Assembly (NCBI GenBank): GCA_019321725.1
Contig: CM033110.1
Span: 5,821,278 to 5,885,277 of the forward strand
From: Paulownia fortunei
Lineage: Eukaryota > Streptophyta > Magnoliopsida > Lamiales > Paulowniaceae
Length of the DNA stretch: 64,000 nucleotides
Reading direction: 5' to 3'
The position numbers and the translations under genes were made by a program. Positions within the stretch are counted from its first letter, which is position 1. Every line of letters begins with the position of its first letter. Positions 23,401 to 34,339 of the stretch are shown piece by piece. The notes under the pieces were generated by a model. It was not told where the DNA came from. It saw only the letters and a list, made by a program, of their open reading frames with translations, and made no database searches.

Positions 23401-26400
23401 TTCTGTGCTACATGAAGGTTAACTTGGCATTTCCACTGAGTGATCCGTTAGTTGCCGCCAAAACCTTAGAATGCATGACAATGATTGGAGTGGCCATTGG
23501 AAAGGAGAGATTTATGACTAATGTTGATAAGGTGATTACACAATCTATCTTTTTATAGAAGTCAACTGATTGGATCTCACTAACTTTGTGAGTTCATTAT
23601 ATTTCAGGCACAAACTGAAAAAATATTTGTACTTTTTAACTAAGAACGGTTAAGTGTAAAGTAATAAAGTGAAATAGGAAGTTATCATATGGTTTTGATG
23701 ACAAGGGTTAATAACATAGGAGTTTTCTTCACTGGTTTGGTTTTGTTTACCCAATTTTCAAGCATGAAATTGGACTTCTGTTTTATTTGATATTGCTTCT
23801 AAATCATAGTGCAATGGGCTTTCCAGATCTGACCTTAGGAAGCAAAAAAATAAAAAGTAAAAAATAGATGAAGGGAAAGCCAGACTAAATTTTATTTGCG
23901 GACCTAGACTTTCTATAGTAAGACTGGGTTTAGCTTCCAGTTGACACTAAAGGAGAGATGCAAATGCTTGCGAAACTGCTAAAATACGTCTTTTTGTCCT
24001 AACTAGATCCTTTTTCTGCAATATTGTGAAAGGTTGTCAAAATGCTTAAATTCTTGCAAGCATGTTCCTTGGATAATGATGATCCTCATGATCCAATAAG
24101 GTGTCCCTTGTTACAGGTATGTCAACAAGAGCACTCACAATCTTTTAGTCTTTTATGCAGTCCTCAAACTAATGGATGCTTGATTTTGTTGCAGGCATGG
24201 GGCAAACTCTGCAAATGCCTGGGGACAGAGTTTGTCCCCTATCTGAGTCTTTCTATGCCACAATTGCTTCGATCAGCTCAGTTAACGAATTATCTCGATA
24301 TTAGCGAAAATTCTGATGACAGCGATGATGAAAGGTTGGTCTTCTGTTGGAAGAGTTTCATCCTAATTTTCTTTTTCATACAGTTTGTGAATGGGTGTGA
24401 TAGCATTGTAGCTAAATTTTATCAGTTTTTTTTAAATGGCATGACTTTCTTTGGAGTTACTACGTGCACCACATTTTGCTGTCTCAGAAGCTAATACTAG
24501 TGATGCTTTATAGTCACACTTCACTGATTTCTCACATCATTCATAACTTGTGGTATCTTCCATGAATTCTGTTCTGGAACATCACCAATTTCTGTCTTGA
24601 AATGTTCTACTGAAGTGATCTGGTTTGTCATATCTTGTCAGAATTTTTGAGTTATGAAGAGTTCAACTGTCACAGAACTCTTGATAAAAATTTAGCCTGA
24701 TCACTGACTCTTTAGGCTTGATCAATAAGATAGAAAAAGGCCTTCATCTCTTGTTGGAAGAGTATGGTGAACAGAGCAACTACGCATGGATTGGAAATTT
24801 CGCATGCTTTGAAAAATTGACTCTAATCCTTAAAGAATTCACTCAGCCATCATAAGGCACTGAACTTGGAAGAAGTATAAGTTTAACTTCAGTTTAGAAG
24901 TATTCATTGCAAATTAACTTTTACAGCTAGCTGGAGAAATGTCAAGGCAGAGAACACAGCAGTACATGATCAATTTATATTTTTGAAGTGGTAAACACAA
25001 CCTGATATGGAAACACTTTTTTCAAGCTCGTTCTTTTTTTTTCTTTTTATGTATTCTAGCATTAGAGAATGGAATGGGATGTCAATAAACTGTCTTTTGT
25101 TCAGTGGTTAATTCTCTTCATTAAACATGAAATTGTGTAGCAATTATGATACTAACCCAAACTACATCACTCTTATCATAGAATACAAATATATCATAAT
25201 ACAGCCCTTTCACTTGTTTCATTACATCGAGAAAATTCTTCTCTTATTAAAACTGTTCCTATATGAAATGATATGCATTTTGATCTGAAAGAATTTTTTC
25301 TTTTTGGTCACAGATGAGAACTACCATAGATAACTATTAATTTGAAAAGCAATATCTTGAATATGTGTTTCATCACCTTTAAATGATGTAAGAAATTTTG
25401 TAGCCTCAAAGATAAAATTTTAATATGTATAAATGCTCACTTCTACTTAAGGGCATCCTTTTAGTCTAGTGATTGAATCATGTAATTCAGAGCATTTTTG
25501 TTCACCTTTTTTGCACAGATTTTGTACCATAAATATTTGGTTTCTCATGAAGTGTGCAAGTTTCTTAAATATCAAATCATTATGTAAAATGTGGATGTGT
25601 GACCTATAACCTTGTCATATGATTGGAGAAATAGTTTCAACTGTAGAAATATATAACGTGCATTTAATTAGCTGCTTTTTAATTTTTTTTGCAAAAGATC
25701 AACTGTGGTGTACTGTTAGTCCACGTGGTAATGTTTTAATGTTACTATACTGAAACACAATTTGACATTTTTATGAGAAGGAAAAATTAGGCAAATATTT
25801 TTCACTTTGGCAGAGTGGGTCATAAGGCTTAAATGGTTTGTGATTTTAGCATCATCAATGTATATCCTACAGAACATTGTTTGAGAATAGAGGAATAGCT
25901 AGAACTCATTTGTGTAACAGAGACGTGTTTCTTTTCAAAATTCCATCAAGCTGTACGGAGAAAAGTTGTAGCCTTGAGTGTCTAGAATGAACTGGAATGT
26001 GATAACTGTATGGAATATCCATATCATGCAACTGAAAGAAGAAATTACCGTAAGTGGTATTTTTGGTCAGATAAATGAAATCTCAAAGTGTTGACTGTTC
26101 TACTGATGCATTTGCATTGTTTTTCCTGGCTACATAGTATACTTCCACATATTTCCAACTATGGAAATAACTTCCAAACCAGATTGTTATTGGTCATGTC
26201 TATTTGCAGTCTGCCACAAAAATTATATCACTAAAAAGTAAGATACAAGCATGATTCATTGCTAAAGATTTTTTCTACATTGGCTACATATGCCAATCTG
26301 ATGCAGCTTGGTTGAAGTAAATGCTGGGAATAGCAAAATTGGGTTCATCAGTTGTGTCCTGGATGAGAAAGCTATAGCTTGTAATGTGCTGTGTAGCTTT

Positions 26401-29400
26401 GCTGCGGAATTGGCGGCAGAAATTCATCTGTGGATTAATGAGGTTGGTTTACCGTATTAATCTTTGTTCAGAAAGCGAAGAAAAATAGGTCTAATCAGCC
26501 TCATTCTCTAATGCAGATTTTAGATAGCTTTCTTCCACTTCTGACCTTTAAATTTGATGACCGAGTAAGAACAGCTGCAATATCAGGTATGACGTTACGT
26601 GTACTAAAGGATTCTGGTTTATGATGTTCCAGTAGTTACTTTCTGCTTCATATGTAGCAATGCCATTGATCTTGCATTCGGCCTCTTCGGCTATGAAGGA
26701 AAGGCTTCCTTTACAGGGTTATAAGCCCGTTAAACAGTTATCTGACATCATAATTCCAGCTCTGTCAGATTCTCTACGCAAGGTAGAGCTTCTACTAATC
26801 ATTACCTGTAAATATTTATCTGATTTGATGTTGATTTGGCATTTTTTATGATTGGTAAATGTTTTCGGCATGATGAGGTTGTTATTGGTTTGTAGGAATC
26901 GAAGATCAAAATCCAAGTGAAAATTTTGGAGGCTTTGAATAAATGTATTCAGGTTTGTAGCTTTGAAGCCAAGGTCACATTACATATATATATATATATA
27001 TATATACATACATATATGTATGTATATATGCAACCTCTATGGTTTCTTTTCTTTTCTCTCACAAATATCTGAATTTGATATTAGTTTTTGTAAACTAAGG
27101 ATTAAAATTACATTCTTAGACAAGAGTTGTCTGTAGCAGATTTCTGGATCATGCCTGAATAAAAGCAAAGTCAATCAATTTGTAGAAGGCATTGCTGAAG
27201 TTCTCATAGCTTGTTCTCATACAAAAACGGAGAGAAAAAGGAGGGTTGAGAAGGGGTTAGATCGGAGGGAGAAGGGACTGTTGAAGGAGGAAATTGAACT
27301 AGATGACAATGTTTACAAAGCGGTTTGAGCTTGTGTTTCCTTTTCCACTTATAATTGGCAGCTGGTGATGATTCATTTTTCAAATAAGAATCTACTAATT
27401 GTTTCTATGTTTTCCTTAATCCAGATTGCTGATTGCCTTAGCAGTATTATCAAAATTTTTAAGGCTTCATTCTTGCCCATTTTTGACAAGCTATTGCCAT
27501 GTCTAGCACTCATGTGTGTAAGTTACTTTGTCATTACACTTTAATATAACTAATTTGAGATAAGCATTTCCAGATGTCCAACTGTTATAGGAAATCCATT
27601 CTGAACTCAAAAGGTAAGCATGTCATAATCATTTTCGCCATTTTCTTTATTTGACTGAAAATCATCTTGGCTAATATGAGTACATATGCATTTTAAGCTA
27701 CATTTTTTCAGTTGATCCTTTCCATTTTGTGTGCTTTTATTCTTTTTGTCTAATTATATCCTAAATATTACGCGCCTCATATAAATACAGTGCAAGTGTG
27801 CCAAGAAGAAACTCTTTTAAAAGCTTTTAAAATATGAGCAAATCTATCTCAGCAGAAATTACGCCTCAACCGTCTGTGGTGCTGAGTGATATTGGGCTTG
27901 CTGCAATAATTTCCTCCATATGTTGCAGAGCAAACTTCCAAGTAACTTATGTTTTCTGTTTATCCCGTCTTAATGTGCAGGGTAAGAATTCAGAGGAAGA
28001 AAGAACAATCTTTTTACACATTTGTCGTGATGTTGCAGAGCAATGCCGGGAGGACGCTTTCAAGTAAGCGTTGTCAATATTAAGTACATGCTTGCTGTAA
28101 TCAGTGTAGAAATGTTAATTTCTACTCTTGTTTTTCCCCTGGATAGACACTATGAGGAGCGTCTCCTTTTGCTGTTTAAAGCCTGTGATCTTGCAAATCC
28201 AGATGTTTGGAAGGTTTTGTTCTCTTTCTACCTGGGGTTGGTGTACTCCTAACAAAATTATGCATCACTTTTGATTTTTGGCACATTTGTTCACAGATAG
28301 TTGCACATGGAATTAAAATTTGTGCTGAGTTTGGTGGAAATGTGTTGAAGCCTCATCTTCAAGGTAACTTTTAAGCATTATTATGTTAAATGACAAATAG
28401 AGAGATCGGTTTTCACGTTATAGGTTTCTTACAAAAAATGCAGTGGCAGTTTCTACATTAGAAGGCATATTAAAAAATCCTAACGCGCTACATCCAGTTC
28501 ACGTGGTGGCACATGAAATTGCTGTTGTTGCTTTTGGTAAGATGTGCCAATTCCACTGCGATGGCCCCAGTGCATATCAGGTACTCTTTTGCTCTTTGTT
28601 TAGAGTGTAGGTTTCTGTCTCTGCTTTTATCCAAGAATGCCACTGCTAAATTTTTTTCCTCTAACCATGCAAGAATGAAAGATCTCGTGTTAGCGTTTAG
28701 CATACTTATCTGTGTACAGATGCAGGATAGCTTCGTGTGTAGCAGTGGCCCTACAACCACCCACCTACCCCATCCCCCACAAAAGAAAAAGAAGGCTGGA
28801 AAGATCTGGGGAAATAAAAGAATGTGCTGCATTTTCTACCTTAGTGTCTTGAGAATCGAGATTCTTCCTTTAGAAATTTCCAGTGCACTTTCTTTGGTTT
28901 TCTTCTGTCTCATATAGGTTGTGATACAATAGAAAGGTTAGAGAGGAAGCTACATGTTTGAACTAATGCGATTTCAGAAAAAAACGCACATCCTTATATA
29001 CATCAATTCTTGTCCCCAAAGTAATAGCTTCTGGACCTTTAGCTTTGAAGCATACATATGTTTAGAAGATCTTATGATTGAATCTTATCTGCACATTCTT
29101 CGTTGTCAATTTTAATTTCTTCCAATAACAATATGATGAAACTGTTTATCCCTGTAAGAAATAAATGAATTCATCAAGAAATGAAGTTAGCTGCCACCTG
29201 TTCTTGTTAATTAGTTATCACAAGTTAATTTTTAAACCAGATAACTGCCTCCAGACTTTGACACTTGGCTGTTCTTGTGCATGCTAATTATCTTCACCTT
29301 TTGATTCTAACAACTAAACTGAATTTACAGGCTGTCAATATTTGGTTGAGCTACTTACCTTTGAGAAATAACTTGGCTGAAGCCAAACTCGTGCATGATG

Positions 29401-30072
29401 ACCTTTGTACAATGATAGAAAAGTAAGGCAGCCATGTTAGACATAAATGAATTGCATTTTTTAGGTGCAGAGGTACTTATAGTTATGCTGTATACATTTC
29501 AGGTCGGAGAACAAAGTCTTGGGCCCCCGTCCCCAATGTAATGATTTCAAAAAAGTCATAAAGATTTTTGCCGAGGTATATTCTTTAACCTAGTTGCATC
29601 TTTGATTCATTTTAATCTCTCTAATTATCTCAGATGATGTCTTTACCCCTTTTCAATTCTTCAAACAGTTACATGGCCATGTTTCTTTTGTCTCCCAATA
29701 TTTTTGAATTAATACCGACATTTCTTTGTCTTCCAATATCTTATATTATTGAATGTGATTCTGTGCCCTCAATGTATTTTTATGTCAGCTTGAGGTCTTA
29801 TTAGACACAAGAATTGATTTATAAATTTCTGTCCTCCTCCTTTTTCTGGTCAGTGATACATTATCATTTTGATCATTCTTTTCTTTCTCTGGTTCTTCCT
29901 TTGCAAGGTTATGTGGGCAGGTAACAATTTAGCAACAGAGGACACTTTGAATAGAATGAAGAAGCTATTGAAGAGGTTTCAGCAAAGAATGCTGCCCTCT
30001 GATTTGGAATCCATCTGCTCATCATTTCCTTTCCCACTACAGACCATGCTCCACTCTTGTTTCTCCTCTTGA
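20487..30072 (+). CDS. Importin-5-type karyopherin beta (divergent paralogue), 20 exons, 1120 aa
   Basis: This is a HEAT-repeat nuclear import receptor of the importin-5/RanBP6 (Kap121) family, which carries cargo through nuclear pores and releases it on RanGTP. Exons, all GT-AG: 20487-21743, 21928-22131, 22879-22983, 23217-23282, 23373-23531, 24033-24116, 24195-24334, 26307-26442, 26517-26586, 26658-26782, 26896-26952, 27140-27322, 27425-27517, 27981-28063, 28147-28213, 28297-28363, 28444-28580, 29331-29422, 29503-29575, 29908-30072. They total 3363 nt without a stop; the family is usually about 1100 aa. Family marks are HPRVRWATIRAIGQ (residues 440-453), KTLECMTMIGVAIGKERF (574-591), acidic SENSDDSDDE (662-671), KASFLPIFDKLLP (875-887), VAEQCREDAF (911-920), CAEFGGNVLKP (952-962) and a C-terminus ending SS. 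Divergent points are a Trp-to-Cys change at residue 893 (ALMCGK) and NPDVWKIVAHG where family members have a VRQAAVYG-like helix. The start is the only ATG in frame before the first HEAT repeat. It probably works in cytoplasm and nucleus, but its cargo is unknown. Family confidence is very high; a few exon edges could shift by codons. Confidence 0.93.
23283..23372 (+). other. Importin intron 4: 90 nt, multiple of three, no in-frame stop
   Basis: Donor TTCCAG|GTGCAT and acceptor GAGCAG|GAGGAG. If kept, it would add 30 residues (VHTVVCIEIF...NMSEQ) between ADSFQ and EEFQES without breaking the frame. Family alignment from memory needs it removed, because Q joins directly to the E-E-F helix. No protein-level function is claimed. 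Confidence 0.75.
24117..24194 (+). other. Importin intron 6: 78 nt, multiple of three, no in-frame stop
   Basis: Donor TTACAG|GTATGT and acceptor TTGCAG|GCATGG. Retention would insert 26 residues (VCQQEHSQSF...) before AWGKLCKCLG. The family runs straight through this point (L-Q-A-W), so removal is expected in the normal product. Confidence 0.75.
24335..26306 (+). other. Importin intron 7, 1972 nt
   Basis: This is the longest intron of the gene. It splits a codon directly after the acidic SDDE stretch. I found no nested gene or clear transposon in it. It starts AAAG|GTTGGT and ends GATGCAG|C. Confidence 0.7.
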
Positions 30073-30486
30073 GTCTCAATTACAGTTTCATGTATAAAAC
30101 AAAGATGCGGAATGGCGAAATTTTTGAACCTGTACAGTTCAAAGAGTGGACTATGTGGAGTAGCTTCTTCATATCGTTTGTCCATATATGTAGAGTAAGA
30201 CGATACGTATAGTGCAAATGTTACCAAGTTAGGGGATTACAGTGATTTTTTCAATCGGTCGTGGATGCCGTTTCTGATGGGCTGGTATTCTTGTTACAGT
30301 ACAGTGATATTATATCAGGGTTATTGGTCATATTTGGACTTCATGATGTCCACCTTTAGTCGAACAATCAACTACCATATTAAGCCACTTAAGTTCCTTG
30401 CACGACCTCTGCCACTTCTGTTCATAGCTCTTTTTATTTGAAGCTACCTTGGGATAACAAGGTTCTTGTATTTATCTATTTCAATC
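30073..30486 (+). other. 3' UTR and downstream flank of the importin gene
   Basis: No good AATAAA signal is visible before the MITE at 30487. Plant signals are loose, so the cleavage site is not called. No open frame of note on the plus strand. Confidence 0.45.
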
Positions 30487-30906
30487 TAGTGTTTTTATAA
30501 TTGGATCGGTAACTAAGGTGATTTTGCTACCGATCAGCGGTTCAACTCGTTGGATCACCTCGAACCGATTCAACAAGTGGTCTAAATGATTTAATAACAA
30601 TTGATTAGATTTTATGTAAAGTTATAACATAATAAATTAATTGTTATGTATTAAATTTTAAAAATAAAAATAAATATATAATCAACTAAAAAATATATCT
30701 AATAAATTCTAAAATCTATAATTATTACATATATAATCAAATACCAAGTTTAAAAAATTTATTCAAAAAAATACTCAAAAAAAATACTGATTTTAATTGG
30801 TTCTTGATCGATTCAACCTCATTTCCGATCTTTTGTAGTTAACCGGACCGCACCGACCATCGATTCCTATTCGAACTGATTGGTCCGATTCGATTATGAA
30901 AATATG
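30487..30906. mobile_element. hAT-like MITE, copy 1
   Basis: The left end is TAGTGTTTTTATAATTGGATCGG. The right end, CCGATTCGATTATGAAAATAT, is its approximate inverted copy (GTTTTCATAATCGAATCGG type). The interior shares TTGTTATGTATTAAATTTTA and TCAAATACCAAGTTTAAAA with the copy at 32685-33134. About 420 bp, no coding capacity. No clean 8-bp duplication is seen, so the superfamily is inferred from the termini. Confidence 0.7.
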
Positions 30907-31331
30907 TTTCAACGTCATCATTGGTAGCCCCATATAACTCATAGCCAAGCTCGTAATCCCAGGTTTAAGGAGATGACCTATACAAGTTTTTGTAAAATAT
31001 CCTATTGTTCGTCCTAAATCTGATTAATGTACCACCTTCACATCCGCTTCAGCATACTTGGAGCGACGAGTAGTAATTTCAGAAGATACAACTCCCACGT
31101 CCAACAACACTATTTACACTGCAAGCTGCCTGCTAAAACGTAGAGGCCTAAAGGGCATGATGCTCTAGTAATGACAGCATCCAAGGCAACGATGCCTCAG
31201 AGTGAAGGGATTCAATCGAACAAAGTTGTCGCTAACTTTTGTGCAGATCACAAGCAGACCGAGATTTCCTAAACAAACATCAACTTTTATAGGAAGACAG
31301 ATCAAACCATTGCAACATATTGGGCAGATTG

Positions 31332-31700
31332 TCATTTCTTGGGATGATGCCAGATGAGTTTTTGGTCCTCAGAATGCTTAGCAAGAACAAACTTTTCCAA
31401 GAACTTGACAAATGCTGATCCATGTCCAAACCTAGTGAAAAAGTAATCAATCCCCTGATCTATATGCTTGATTCTTGCAGCATTACATGTGAGAATTAAC
31501 TGCAGTCCTTCTGTGAGAAAACACGTCGTCGTACTTGCACCACAGCTTCCCACTGGTGAGGATTGCTCTGCATCATAGAAACAAGATTCACGCAAACGCC
31601 GCCCCGGTTTAGCACTTCTTTCTCAACTCTGAGCCTGACCTTGATACTTTTGCAATGAGGTTTGGTCATAAACTCTACGCGTACCAACTTCTCCCATTCG
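31332..31700 (-). pseudogene. Unrecognised coding-like minus-strand fragment
   Basis: Two overlapping minus-strand frames look protein-like. The first spans about 31715-31496 and reads CRKHAIIIHCSEWEKLVRVE then FMTKPHCKSIKVRLRVEKEV. It continues with SMMQSNPHQWEAVVQVRRR and then stops. The second, over 31595-31332, ends ARIKHIDQGIDYFFTRFGHG, AFVKFLEKFVLAKHS and IWHHPKK. A single frame change or a very short intron near 31530-31500 would join them, but the possible GT-AG gap is only about 35 nt, too short for a normal plant intron. GC content is higher than in the surroundings. I do not recognise the family. It may be the 3' end of a real minus-strand gene, a pseudogene or a transposed fragment; no upstream exon was found to 32050. 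Confidence 0.35.
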
Positions 31701-32684
31701 GAGCAGTGAATGATTATGGCATGCTTCCTGCATTCCTTCTGTTATATCAAGTTTGGAGTGCCATCAATTCACACACATAGTGGGTTGAACCTATATCCCA
31801 CACTTGCAGCACATAATGCTCCCCACATTTTGGTGCACCATGGTTATCTTTCTTCTGGCGCTAGCCAACTTTCACCTTATAATCAGAAGATAAAGAACAA
31901 ACCAAGTCAAAAGTGCCACAAATCAGATGAAAAAATAACTGCAAAATCCTTAATCTTTATTCATTTCAACACAAAATTACCATTAAAGATCCAAATTGAC
32001 TCAAATTTTTAGTCAACAAATTAACAATGAAGCAGATTTCTCTATATTTTCCTGTTTTTGCCCAACTGGCAACTGCTCCATTTATGTTGAAAAACATTTG
32101 GGCCGACATTGGCGCTGAGTTTACAGTTTGAAGTTTGAGCCCTGTTAACGTTGGAGCCTATTTGGGCTTTATAGCCCAATTGGACCTGTTTTGGGTATTG
32201 CATAGGGTTTTTTGGTGTTAAATAAAGTTTGTGTTAATCTATCTCTTAAAACTTATGAGCATTAAAATATTTGGGCTTTAAATAGCCCATGTTTCATATT
32301 TAAGCACTTACTTGCCGAGGTATCTTTTAAATATTGATCATATAGAAATTTCGACTTTAAGTAGTCACAAGCCCAGCAGACAGAATCTGGGCCTATGCTT
32401 TCAGGTTCAACAAATACTCGAATACAGTACCAAAATGTGTGTTATGATTTCAAGGGAAATTTGCACACATGATATTTCCGTGTGCGGCAATAACATCAAT
32501 TCAGATTTCAATTCTTGGTGCATTTTCAAAATTAAGCCTCGATTCCAAAGAAAATAAAGCACACAATCCTCAAAAACGTTGCCATAGCAAAAAAAACTTA
32601 CAACTGGGCCTACTGCTATGTCTATCTTGCATAAATATTGGGGGTTAAATTGGTCTAAAATTCATATTTCGAACCTTTAACATA
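31701..32684. other. Intergenic spacer
   Basis: Mixed composition; no supported gene. About 32100-32420 contains several GGGCC/GCCCA words and short unrelated open frames. Nothing is assigned. Confidence 0.4.
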
Positions 32685-33134
32685 ATGTTTTTATAATCAG
32701 ATCGGTGATCATATCAGTTTTGCTACCGGTTAGCAGTTCAACCAGTCGAACTAGTTCAACAGGTGTAATGAAAATTGACTATATTTTTTCATTATATTAT
32801 GTAAAATAGTAATATAAAAGATTTATTGTTATGTATTAAATTTTAAAGATAAAAAAGATAAACAACAAACTAAAATACACTTCTAACAATATCCAAAATT
32901 TAAATAACCACATACATATATATATTCAAATACCAAGTTTAAAATTCTCAAAAAAAAAATCCAAAAAAAAAAAAAGAATATCAAAACCGATTCTGATCGG
33001 TTATTGACCGATTTTTTGATCGGTTCTTGATAGAGTTTTTGACCGGTTCATTTTCGATTTTTGATAGCTAATTGGATCAGACCAACTACCGGATCCCGTT
33101 GAACTGATCCATACGATTCGATTATGAAAACACT
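32685..33134. mobile_element. hAT-like MITE, copy 2
   Basis: The left end is ATGTTTTTATAATCAGATCGG and the right end ATTCGATTATGAAAACACTG. The order of internal blocks is the same as at 30487-30906, in the same orientation, and the interior has more CGGTT/ACCGG motifs. Substantial divergence from copy 1 shows they are independent old insertions. Confidence 0.7.
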
Positions 33135-33973
33135 GTATCAACAATTATGCCAAGCTTTGGGCTTTATGTACCTAACCCGAATGGACCAATGAACCAAATT
33201 GAGCCCATAGAGCATGTTTTTAAGTTCAAATTGCCTGGCCCATTAATAAATTTCATTAAAATCTAATAATGCCATACTAAAGTCCAAATATCTGCACACA
33301 ACTCAAGTACCAAAGAGATTGCAGAAGCCAGCCAGCCAATACTGTTTTGCAGCACTGGAGCAGATTAAGATCCCCCACCAAAAAATCCCAATTTTCAACA
33401 TCTTCTTCAATTCCCTCATTTGGCCCTTTCTGATTTTCTCCAAACATCCCCTCTCTACAATGTGTGACATAAATGAGAGGGTGACAGAGACCCCATTTTT
33501 TTAAACGCCATTTTATTATCTATCCAATTTGAAAATTTTGGGTCCACTTACAAACTGAGAGAGAATAAGAATAAACTTTGAAAACTTGGGTACTTTTCAT
33601 ATGTACATCTCCCTCTCCCCGTGATTTTTTATTTTTCTTATTTTCCAACTTGCCTTAATTTTTTTCGTTTCCTAATTTTTATTTTATATTCCTACAAAAT
33701 TCTCATCATTCTTTTTCAGTCGGTTCTTAAGACAACACCATAGTGTATAATTTTTATTGGCTATTACATAAATTATTAGTTATGATGTAGCTTTAAAAGT
33801 TATTTGCATTTTGAGATTTGAAAGAGAATTATATTAATTTATGTATTGTGTTGTCCATGTTTCGTTTTTAAATTTAAGATGTATTTGGATTTATATTTGC
33901 TTGACATTACATGTTTGTTAGAATTTTGATGTGCTTAATTACTATTTTGAGTTTATTTTTTGTATTAAGAAGG

Positions 33974-34014
<41 letters not shown>

Positions 34015-34297
34015 GTATACTTTCTAAACTGAAAATCACATAAAATCAAAACGGATAGAAATAATAGAGAAGCATGGCTATATGGTTGTACTGTGGATTT
34101 TAAAGGCTTTCAGATTCACTGCGACTCCACACATAAATGGATATGTCTCATCAATTGCTATTCTCAAGATTTGGAATTGCTTGGGGTTCAATTTGCAGGT
34201 ATAGGGGAAAGCAAAAGTTTCTCCTTGAAACCTACATCCTTTGAACCAAATTAAGTGATAAGGGACTATGAAATTTATTTTCAGGTAAAAAATATTG

Positions 34298-34339
<42 letters not shown>

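Noticed and set aside
27834..27980. In-frame upstream extension of importin exon 14
   Set aside because: The extra residues do not fit the family; the acceptor at 27980/27981 gives the conserved join before GKNSEEER.
28488..28917. Frames on both strands over the importin exon 17/intron 17 junction
   Set aside because: They read from exon into intron sequence or its complement.
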